Shown here piece by piece: positions 8,012 to 15,159 of a stretch of 15,159 bases of DNA. This DNA is from Euperipatoides rowelli. Taxonomy: Eukaryota; Onychophora; Udeonychophora; Euonychophora; Peripatopsidae. A program made the translations under genes and the position numbers. The stretch's first letter is position 1. Each line of letters opens with the position of its first letter. Location: NCBI GenBank assembly GCA_003024985.2, contig PXIH01S0001527.1. One strand, written 5' to 3'. The notes below the pieces were generated by a model. The model was not told where the DNA came from. It worked only from the letters and a program-made list of their open reading frames with translations, and did not search any database.

Positions 8012-9395
8012 ATATTCAGATTCAGCTTCATTGTAAATAGCTTATTTATTATTGTACAATTTATCTGTGCAATATAACATTTGTAAAACAATAACAAAGA
8101 AAAAGACCATATTACATTAAAAGTTCAAGACATTTATCCTCTCCGTTGCTAATCTTCCTCCCACCCCTCCCTAAATTAAATATTGACTAGTCTTCAATTT
8201 TTAATGGTTTCCCTTTCATCTTTATATCTAACATTGGTCCGTTTAATATATATTTCCTTAAATTATTCCACATTCGGCAATAGAATCCACTCCTATCTTT
8301 AATTGAATGTATTTTTCCTCTCACTTTTGTGACTTCTCGAGTTTGCTTGATTGTATAGAGAAAACAGTCTCTCACTGTTCTTAATTACCATATGATTTTC
8401 CTATACATAAATCATATCAGATCATTCATGAGATATTTTTGATCGTCTAGTTTTTGTAACATAATTTCTTTTGTTAATCCACCAAGTTATTATGATGACA
8501 GGGTTTTTTTCTTCTACATAATGGGTTTTTAGTGTTATATATTTTACCCCATTTCATTAACCTCAAAATTTAAATTTAAGAGATAATCCTAGAGAAATTA
8601 AATTTTTCATCTAAATGTGTTCACAAATCTTTATGTGTACGACTCTTTTGATGATGATGATGATGTTTATTTTATATTCATAATTGTCTAAAATGACCAG
8701 CCCTCATCATCACAGTTTTATCTGTATTAATCTCAAGATTGTTTGATTTGAGCAAATTGAAAATCGTATTTAACTTGCAAAATGATACATTCTGCTATTT
8801 TATTTATGTGATTGAAAATTTTGATAACATATGATGAATTCAACATCGTTTTTTCGGAAATCTGCCATATAGGCTATACCAACGAGCGTTGGGCTATACT
8901 GTATAATTATGTTAAACATAGTTGCTGATGTTATTGCACTCTGTGGTAGTCCCCTATTTATTACTAAGATTTTATATTTTCTTTTTTATATTTAATTTTA
9001 ACCTTTCATATGTAGAAATTATTTCAGTCAATCAATTGACAGTATCCCAAAAGTTGTCTTTTTTTTATTTTAGTAGGATTTAATGTTCTACCATATCAAA
9101 CACTGATTTTAAATCAATGAAAATGACATTGGTTGCTTTACTTAGATTCTTCAAAAGTGTCAATCGCATATCTACTGAATTCATCTAAGTTAGTTTCTGT
9201 GCATTTTCCTTTCATAGATCCATGACGACGATAAAATTTTGTTCTGAATAAAAGAAGTCATTTAGCCTCAATGGCATAAACATTTCAACAATTTTACCTA
9301 TAAATTAAATAAAATTAATAGGTCTATAATCGTTTTTGATTAGATCACTCTGTCTGCTTTTAAATTTAGAGTAAATCTATATAGATAGAGTGTAT
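8012..9395 (-). mobile_element. 5'-truncated non-LTR retrotransposon (LINE)
   Basis: On the minus strand, pieces of a LINE reverse transcriptase occur in order. DLIKNDYRPINFI lies near 9330, a palm-core piece IFIDLKSVFDMVEH near 9110, a GLPQSAITSATMFNI block (normally GxPQGSxLGPxLFxI) near 8930, and NNLEINTDKTVMM near 8730. The last is the C-terminal frame at 8187-8375, with RDCFLYTIKQTREVTKVRGK and SGFYCRMWNNL, followed by a stop. The 3' end reads AATGAAGCTGAATCTGAATAT, a short TGAATC-type tail seen in CR1/Jockey-group elements. Everything upstream of the RT (ORF1 and endonuclease) is missing, as expected from incomplete target-primed reverse transcription. Many stops and frameshifts show it is dead, and the usual YADD site reads YMADF. 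Confidence 0.8.
8651..8665. repeat. (GAT)5 microsatellite
   Basis: Five GAT units lie inside the LINE copy, between the RT C-terminal pieces. They probably arose by slippage after insertion. Confidence 0.8.
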
Positions 9396-9537
9396 AAAGA
9401 TTCTATATAGATACAGTGTTTCACAACCAGTCGGCCATACTATAAAATGGAAATTTAAGTTATCTTACTGTTCTTTTGTTTCATGATTTACACTAGGTCT
9501 AACAATACATTTATCTAACTATAATAAAAGGCATGTT

Positions 9538-10019
9538 TAGTCATTTTGGTCATGATGTCTGTCATGCTGCTTTGTTTCCGCTCTATTTTCTTTCACTTTA
9601 TCCGTCATTTTTGACAGGTTTTTAATGTCGCTGTTATAGCAAGCTAAGAAGGAAGATAGTCACTTTGGTCATGATGTCTGTCAGACAGCTCTGTTTTCAC
9701 TCTATTTTCTGTCCATAGATGTCACTGTATCAGTCATTTTTGACGGGATTTTAGTCACTTTGGTCATGATGTCTGTCATGCTGATCTGTTTCTGCTCTAT
9801 TTTCTCTCCATAGATGTCACTTTATCCTTCATTTTTAACGGGCTTTTAATGTCGGTTATAACAAGCTAAGAAGGAAGATGGTCACTTTGGTCATGATATC
9901 TGTCACGTAGCTCTGTTTCCGCTCTATTTTCTCTCATAGATGCCACTGTATCCGTCATTTTTGATGGGCTTAGCAAGCTAAGCAGGAAGAAATTAATGTT
10001 CGTCATTTTTGACGGGCTT
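9538..10019. repeat. Short tandem satellite, four and a half units
   Basis: Units begin with TCAYTTTGGTCATGATRTCTG at 9541, 9660, 9755 and 9882, giving spacings of 119, 95 and 127 bases. Each unit continues through a CTCTGTTTYCRCTCTATTTTCT block, an ATAGATGYCACTGTATC block and GTCATTTTTGACGGG. The 95-base unit lacks the AAGCTAAGAAGGAAGAT segment present in its neighbours. A partial fifth unit ends at GACGGGCTTT, where the piggyBac-type MITE begins. Units differ by substitutions and indels, so the array is not recently amplified. Confidence 0.9.
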
Positions 10020-10121
10020 TTAACACATTGACTGTGAACTACGAGATAAATATCTTGTATTTGACAATCTTATTCTGGAAGCCAACTACGAGAGAGTTAT
10101 AGTTGGCAGTCAATGTGTTAA
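10020..10121. mobile_element. piggyBac-type MITE, 102 bp
   Basis: A perfect 15-bp inverted repeat, TTAACACATTGACTG, bounds the element on both sides. The outer TTAA serves as the target-site duplication that defines piggyBac insertions, leaving CACATTGACTG as the TIR. The interior contains a near-perfect hairpin, GCCAACTA/TAGTTGGC, at 10081-10106, and an imperfect CTACGAGATA/TATCTTGTA palindrome. It is too small to encode a transposase. It abuts the satellite exactly where other units read GGGCTTTTAATGTCG, so the target was the TTAA of a satellite unit. Confidence 0.85.
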
Positions 10122-10357
10122 ACTAGTTTCTAATAAAAATGAAAACAAATACGGTACTCTAATAATTTCCTATATTAATTGCAGATGCAGACACATGAAC
10201 GTGTAAAAAAGGATGAATTTGACACTACACATGAATGGAGTCATTCTGTATTTTGTCATCTATATACTGTATACATGACATTTAAATGCTTAGAGGTGAA
10301 AATAATGTCATTATGAGTTTCCTCTCCCATTATACCTTGTTTTTAATATTTCATACC

Positions 10358-10556
10358 CAGTGGCGGATTGGCCAAGGTGTCAGCTTGCCCGATGGCAAGT
10401 GGGCCCTTTAAGGGGCTGTTCTTTTTTTTTTACACTTAGGCTATGTATTTTTTGAAAATTTTATTTATTTCTTATAAAAATTAAATGATCTGGAAATTAT
10501 GGATGGGCCCTCTTTTTCTCCTGCCAACCAATATTTTTAGGCGCAGTCTGCCACTG
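10358..10556. mobile_element. hAT-like MITE, about 199 bp
   Basis: The left end reads CAGTGGCGGATTGGCC. The right end, reverse-complemented, reads CAGTGGCAGACTGCGCC, a close inverted match starting with the CAGTG typical of hAT termini. GC-rich blocks such as GGGCCC lie just inside both ends. The flanking 8-mers (TTCATACC and TTCGAAAG) match at only four positions, so a target duplication is not supported. The family call is from TIR style alone. Confidence 0.55.
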
Positions 10557-10588
10557 TTCGAAAGAAAAACTTCCAATCTTTCTGGTAG

Positions 10589-10928
10589 TAGTGTTTCTTT
10601 CAGATAATTTTCTTGGGGTTGGGGAAGCATTTTACAAGTTCGGGGAGGGGGGGGAGGTGTATGTATTTACAGATTTTTATAAGCTTTTTTTTTGGCTTAC
10701 TGGATGTTTTGTTGCCTTTCTATCTCATTTGATAAGCTTTTTTTTTTTTGGTTGACTGGATGTTTTGTTGCCTTTGTCTGATTTGATAAGCTTTTTTTTT
10801 TGTTAGTAGAGTGGCCATTATATTGACTTTATGTCATTTACTAACGTTTTTGTTGACTTTCTGTTTCATTTTATAAGATTTTTATTTTTTCCCAATTTCC
10901 CCCTTAGATATGCCTGAAAGAAACACTG
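10589..10928. mobile_element. hAT MITE, 340 bp, with target-site duplication
   Basis: The left end reads TAGTGTTTCTTTCAGATA. The right end, reverse-complemented, reads CAGTGTTTCTTTCAGGCATA. The flanks are TCTGGTAG (10581-10588) and CCTGGTAG (10929-10936), an 8-bp target duplication with one mismatch, which fits hAT. The interior begins with a G-rich patch and is otherwise filled by a tandem subrepeat. There is no coding capacity. Confidence 0.8.
10675..10895. repeat. Internal tandem repeat of the 340-bp MITE, period 53-56
   Basis: Successive units start with TTTRATAAGCTTTTTTTTT at about 10675, 10728 and 10784, followed by GGYTKACTGGATGTTTTG in the first two. Units four and five (from about 10839 and 10870) are more diverged. 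The repeat unit resembles the inner arm of the inverted repeat at 12131-12232 and 12611-12712. Confidence 0.75.
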
Positions 10929-10936
10929 CCTGGTAG

Positions 10937-11760
10937 CATAACCTGACAACTTTCGGATAGTTTTTGATGAACCCCCTCTACGCAAAATTTTTGCTTCAAT
11001 TAGAAAATGGCGATCCCAAAATCAGTAAAATTCACTAACTTTCAAATTAGAATAACAAAATAGTTCATAATAGTGAATTAAAATTTATTTGTATCATTTT
11101 ATTTTCTTAACCTGAGTTTAAATCTGTAATGAGTTTTTTTTTTTTGTTAATAGTAAACTGTCAAGATTAAAGTTTAAACGTTAATACTAAACAAAAAGGA
11201 CTTAATTCCTTCAATAAATGATTAAAAGATATCCTAAGTTATGAATTGTTGAAAGAACACCTAAGTTTTAAACTAAGAATACTGTTAAGTTTTGTTTTAA
11301 TCGTGAGTTTAAATTAAAGTAAGCGTAATTACATGGCAGCATGAATGATGTTTATGTTTATACCTCTTTGTTAGAAATCTGTATCTTATTTCTTCAAATC
11401 TAAATGGGTGCTAAAGAAAGAATAAACTATAATAAATATAATAATAAAAGGAGAGATTACAATAATGTTGCAAAGTCTATTAGACCATATTGTGGGGTTA
11501 TAAGGCATTAATAAAATAATGGATGAAGATTTTGAAATAGCTTCTTACAATAGGTTTAGGATTTTAGTTTTAGGATTTTAGTTGAAAGATATCATAATAA
11601 TTTAAACAAGTCAAATAATGAATGGATTAGGGTGAAATTTAAGGAAGAAAACTATTTGTTTAATAAAACTCAGAAATATATACAGAAGATAAAAAAAAAA
11701 TGAAATGAAATACTAGTACTGTATATTGATAATATCCATGCTTAAAATTTAAGCCAGCAA
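10937..11760. other. AT-rich stretch without recognised gene
   Basis: I see no convincing coding or RNA gene. A short tandem duplication of GGATTTTAGTTTTA occurs around 11558-11583. A plus-strand stretch around 11580-11700 reads as lysine- and asparagine-rich peptide and could be a remnant of mobile-element coding sequence, but no family is recognisable. Confidence 0.45.
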
Positions 11761-12042
11761 TACAGTAAAGCCTCTTTTCAGGGACCACCCCTTATGCCAT
11801 GAAATAGTGACATAACACACACCTGTCACCATTATAGATCACACCTGTCACCGTGAAACATTGATCTTTCAAAGCAGGTGATCTCAAAATGAATTCCCCT
11901 TTCATCATTAAATAGTTTTATTTATTTATTTGGTTAATGATTTAAAGCAATTGTTTGCCTGTATAGTGAGCTTTCAAAACTTGTTTTTTTTTCCTAACAA
12001 GCCTAATTTTTAAATAAGCAATTACATTTTGAGGCACCACAC

Positions 12043-12247
12043 CAGGGGTAGATATATAGGGGTACAAAACCCAGCAATGTGGGAGAAGGGGGGACTAATT
12101 ACCAAGCGGCCCAGCCAAAAACAAAATTGTTTTTTTTTTGGTTGTCTGGAAGTTTTGATGTCTTAATGTTGGTCAATCCTTTTGACAAAAAAAAAAATAT
12201 ATTTATTTTTCGACCTAATTATGGTGATATCTATATATCTGGCACTG
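12043..12247. mobile_element. MITE copy, 205 bp, with CAG..AGATATATAG ends
   Basis: The left end reads CAGGGGTAGATATATAG and the right end, reverse-complemented, reads CAGTGCCAGATATATAG, matching at 14 of 17 positions. The interior includes a G-rich patch and the poly-T/GGTTG module. The flanking 8-mers do not match, so there is no target duplication. Its right half is repeated in inverted orientation at 12611-12712. Confidence 0.5.
12131..12232 (+). repeat. Left arm of about 100-bp inverted repeat
   Basis: This arm pairs with 12611-12712 in inverted orientation at roughly 85-90% identity by eye. Shared blocks include AGTTTTGATGTCTTAATG, TTGGTCAA, TTGACAAAAAAA and GACCTAATTAYGGTGATATC. The spacer is about 380 bases. 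It represents either two head-to-head copies of one MITE family or one foldback element. Confidence 0.85.
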
Positions 12248-12610
12248 TTCAAAAATTCAAAATATTTTATATTTGCCCAAGGGCCACCTGCATAACAAAT
12301 TTTGGGGATGTCAGCCCCAAATTTAATAATTATTTTAGAGAGTTTAATTTAAGCACAAAGCATAATTAGTAGTTAAAAATATGACTTATGAATAGTTTAT
12401 TTTTATTTATTTAAACACACATAATTAAAGTATTGAAATATGTGATGTTAATTCTAGAACTAATTAGGTAGTGCTGCCAGGCTTGAATTAGTTAAAAGAT
12501 AGTTGCCCTCCATTAAAATTTAACAGCCCCGGGCTGTCGGGCAGACTAATTTTCTAACTCTGTCTGGTGTTTTATTTGTGTGTGCTGCTACAGTCTCTTG
12601 ACAAAAACAC

Positions 12611-12712
12611 CAGATATCACCGTAATTAGGTCTAAAAAATAAATATTTTTTTTGTCAAGGAGATTTGACCAACATTAAGACATCAAAACTGCCAAACCAA
12701 AAAAAAAAAAAA
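12611..12712 (-). repeat. Right arm of about 100-bp inverted repeat
   Basis: Reverse complement of 12131-12232. Continuing on the minus strand, the outer side reads TTTTATAAGCTTTTTTTTT, the same start as the tandem unit in the 340-bp MITE at 10675, which links the two structures. The inner side reaches CAGTCTCTTGACAAAAACACC at 12591, a possible terminus. Confidence 0.85.
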
Positions 12713-13522
12713 GCTTATAAAATCAAACTTTGTCAAGGTGCCCACTAATTCACATGCAGGTGGNAGCCAAAATATACAGATACGTCATTGCATCACACCA
12801 GTTTAAATACCTTTTTTTATATTTTGTAAACACATATTTGTTTTAAACAAGTTACTGTAATTTTGTTAACTAAATTAATGTAATCATATACTGTATGTAG
12901 ATACTGTATATAAGCTATTTACATTAATTATTGTTGTTAAATAAATAAAACAAGCCATCAATGAAACCATCTATTGATAAAGTGTTTTGATTTTCTCTCT
13001 AGGTATGAATGATTCTCTTTTGTTAGTTTTGTGATGTAACCACCTGCTTTTTAACAATTACAATTCCTTTTGTGATGTGCGCTTACAGTAATGACATTCA
13101 AATGCACTGACATGTTCTTTAACAACCCACTTTTATTATAAAGTCTTTTTTTTTTTAATTACCAATTGCTTAAATTTTTACAATAAGCTTACTATTAATA
13201 CATTTTAATTACATTAGATAATTAAACCTAAATCTGTTCTGCAATTAAATTTATCAAATTGACAAATCAATGAAATACTGTACATTTTAGTAGTGAAATA
13301 TAAAACTTTGGCTTTGATGAAGTAGTTAAACTTGTAGTCTTACAAAAAAAAGGTTGATTCTATGCTTGGGATTTTAAAAATTTGGCCACTGGTAATGTTA
13401 GAGAGGTTGTCTTTAATAACAGGTTATTTCTGTTAAAAATTAATCGATGCAAAGGAATTGTGATTGTTATAGCAGGTGGTCACTAATAGAAGGGATCTCT
13501 CAAGTCAGGTTTTATTGAAGTA

Positions 13523-13852
13523 GATTTTTTTCTAGCTCTATTCATAAAGAAAATTAACAGAATTTTGTAATATAACAATCATAAATATTTTTTAAGCAGT
13601 GAATAATTATTTATTATATACAGTATGTATATAGAAAAGGTTTAATGTTTAAGGATAAATAACAATCATTACTTAAAGAAAAGCAGTTGATCTCTAAGTT
13701 AATTCTGGTTTGACTGATTGAAAAGCTAGAGTATTTGGCTTGAATTAGACTTTGTAGAGTTTGCTATATAACGATTATGTTTAAAAATGTATTTGATTCA
13801 TACAGTAATAGTTAACATTTGTTTTTTAAATGTTTTAATGATTTAAATAGAT
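13523..13852. other. AT-rich stretch without gene
   Basis: Nothing recognisable beyond AT-rich simple sequence, with scattered TACAGTA words. Confidence 0.5.
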
Positions 13853-13860
13853 GCGAGTAC

Positions 13861-14564
13861 TAGGAATGAAACGATTATCCATTTTGGCCAAATACCGGAT
13901 ATTCGGTCATTAACAAAGGCCAAATACCGAATATTCAGCCGAATATCTATCCTATTTATTTTAAGTCAAACCAGCTATAGACAACCTTTAAAGATGTTCA
14001 ATTTTAAGCAATGGCATAGGGGAGAGAAAAATCTTTTTTTTTTCTTCTCCCCACACAATAAGGCGGCCACGTCCTTGAAGTAATCAAAATGAACAAGTAC
14101 GACGCTTCTGCTTAGAAATTTTCATAAAATAATATTAGTGAATAGATTTGCTATTCTATTCAAAATAATTTAATTGAAGATAAAAAAAAACTATGGCCAG
14201 TTTTGTAATGAATTTGAAAATTTCAGGGCACAATATAATACCGTAATAGATTATTTTTCTCTTTTTTTAAACTGAATAATAACCGACCTTACTTCCCCTG
14301 AATCCCATATGATGCATTGCATTCATAATAAAATGCTAGCGACCGCCCTCCCAATACATTCATAAAAGTTAACTTTTGGAATTTGATTTTCTAATTTAAT
14401 ACTACAGGACCTCACCTTATTTTCTATATATTTAAGCAAAAAAAACTCCCTCTTCCACTTGTTTAATAAATTCAGGGAGATGACTAATATTCGGCCGAAT
14501 ACAGATCGTAAACGGACGAATACCAAATACTATGAAACCCAGCCGAATATTCGTTTCATCGCTA
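13861..14564. mobile_element. hAT element, 704 bp, non-autonomous, perfect target duplication
   Basis: The left end reads TAGGAATGAAACGATTATCC. The right end, reverse-complemented, reads TAGCGATGAAACGAATATTC. Directly outside both ends is GCGAGTAC (13853-13860 and 14565-14572), an exact 8-bp target-site duplication diagnostic of hAT-type insertion. Both subterminal regions carry repeated AATATTCGGC/GCCGAATATT words and CCAAATACCGRATATTC, likely transposase-binding repeats. No transposase homology is visible in the interior, so it would need a transposase supplied in trans. A near-perfect GGGGAGARAAAA hairpin lies at about 14018-14052. Confidence 0.9.
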
Positions 14565-14572
14565 GCGAGTAC

Positions 14573-15159
14573 ATACAATCCATTTTTGTTAAATGAAACA
14601 AAATTATTCATTAAAACATAAAGCTTTACTTCCAAATTACAAATTTTTAAAGTACCGTAAAGCTTATAATAACCAATTAATAATGTAGGCTACTGTAAAA
14701 TTTTTATTTGGTTACTAACCAATAGTGTCATTCAACAAATTATAAATGAAATGAATAGGCCCTATCCAATGGATTAAATTTAAACATCCTTCAAAATAAT
14801 ATTTTTATCAAGATTTATAATTTTTTATCCACTGTAGTCTATGTTTTTTTTTGTGTGTATTAGCAACTAAAAAAAAAAATAGGATGAAACTAGATGAACT
14901 CAAAGGAGATTTTCTAAACATCATGTGGATTTAAAGATATTTATGTTCAGGGAAATTATACTCAAAAGTAATAGTAACCAATAGTAATCAATAAAAAGAA
15001 ATGCTATTGCGTGTACCGGTATATTATATAAATAAACTGTTAAAAATTCCTTACAAGAAAATAAAAAAAGATGCATCTATTTTCTGTGGAGGAACAATTT
15101 AACAAATTGTGGAACAGATTACGCTAAATAGACAAATTAGAATTTTCTTTTTAATTAAA
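14573..15159. other. AT-rich stretch without gene, right edge
   Basis: No exon, RNA gene or element boundary is recognisable. It contains short palindromic words such as TACCGGTA (about 15014) and A/T homopolymers. Confidence 0.5.

Larger units (their letters stand above)
11761..13522. mobile_element. Possible composite element with CARTAAARCC ends
   Basis: The left end reads TACAGTAAAGCCTCTTTTC followed by GGGACCACCCC. The right end, reverse-complemented, reads CAATAAAACCTGACTTGAG followed by GTGACCACCTGC. Both sides carry subterminal repeats: two CACACCTGTCACC copies at about 11819-11852 on the left, and two GGTKGTCWYTAATARMAGG-like copies at about 13408 and 13474 on the right. TA dinucleotides flank both ends, but that is weak evidence in such AT-rich DNA. 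A second set of inverted repeats is nested inside. Superfamily undetermined. Confidence 0.35.

Noticed and set aside
9538-10019. CRISPR array
   Set aside because: The repeated units are long, imperfect and contiguous without unique spacers, and the context is an animal genome.
12079-12369. Plus-strand 96-residue open frame, the longest here
   Set aside because: It runs through a MITE end, a poly-T tract and an inverted-repeat arm; the phenylalanine- and lysine-rich peptide reflects homopolymers.
14323-14635. Two overlapping minus-strand 67-residue frames
   Set aside because: They cross the right terminus and target duplication of the 704-bp hAT element and show no transposase motif.

Overview
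This window is animal (metazoan) nuclear DNA: very AT-rich, with spliced exons, homopolymer tracts, three ambiguous bases (2597, 7002, 12764) and a dense load of old transposons. The only host gene I can support is GTF2H1, which encodes the p62 subunit of transcription/repair factor TFIIH. It lies on the minus strand. Three consecutive coding exons, at 7414-7567, 3211-3412 and 1317-1413, have matching splice signals and reading phases and encode residues 1 to 151. The rest of the gene lies beyond the left edge. Frequent words such as TAGGCCTA and TACTGTA, and the kinds of repeats present, suggest a marine invertebrate, perhaps a deuterostome. That placement is weak.

Layout, left to right. Positions 1-1316 are intron after the third coding exon and hold a 467-bp hAT element with a dead transposase fragment. 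Positions 1414-3210 are the second coding intron. It holds a coding-like scrap next to exon 3, a pair of degenerate inverted ends and a GT microsatellite. Positions 3413-7413 are the first coding intron, about 4 kb. It contains a tRNA-like SINE head, a foldback hairpin, one orphan hAT-like end and about 3 kb of a decayed Ty3/Gypsy retroelement. That element runs on the plus strand, opposite to the gene, and stops after the reverse transcriptase.

Right of the start codon (7567) I found no further exon. A polypyrimidine tract and AG just upstream of the ATG suggest a 5' UTR intron, so some of this part may also be intronic. It is a transposon landscape: a 5'-truncated non-LTR retrotransposon (minus, about 8012-9395), a short satellite array (9538-10019), a piggyBac-type MITE (10020-10121), two hAT MITEs (10358-10556 and 10589-10928), a nested inverted-repeat complex (about 11761-13522) and a 704-bp hAT element with a perfect 8-bp target-site duplication (13861-14564).

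I see no bacterial-type system, CRISPR array, rRNA gene or intact transposon ORF, and no convincing new molecular system. The most informative results are the reconstructed GTF2H1 exon structure, the precise element boundaries with target-site duplications, and a poly-T/GGTTG module shared by two otherwise separate MITE structures.
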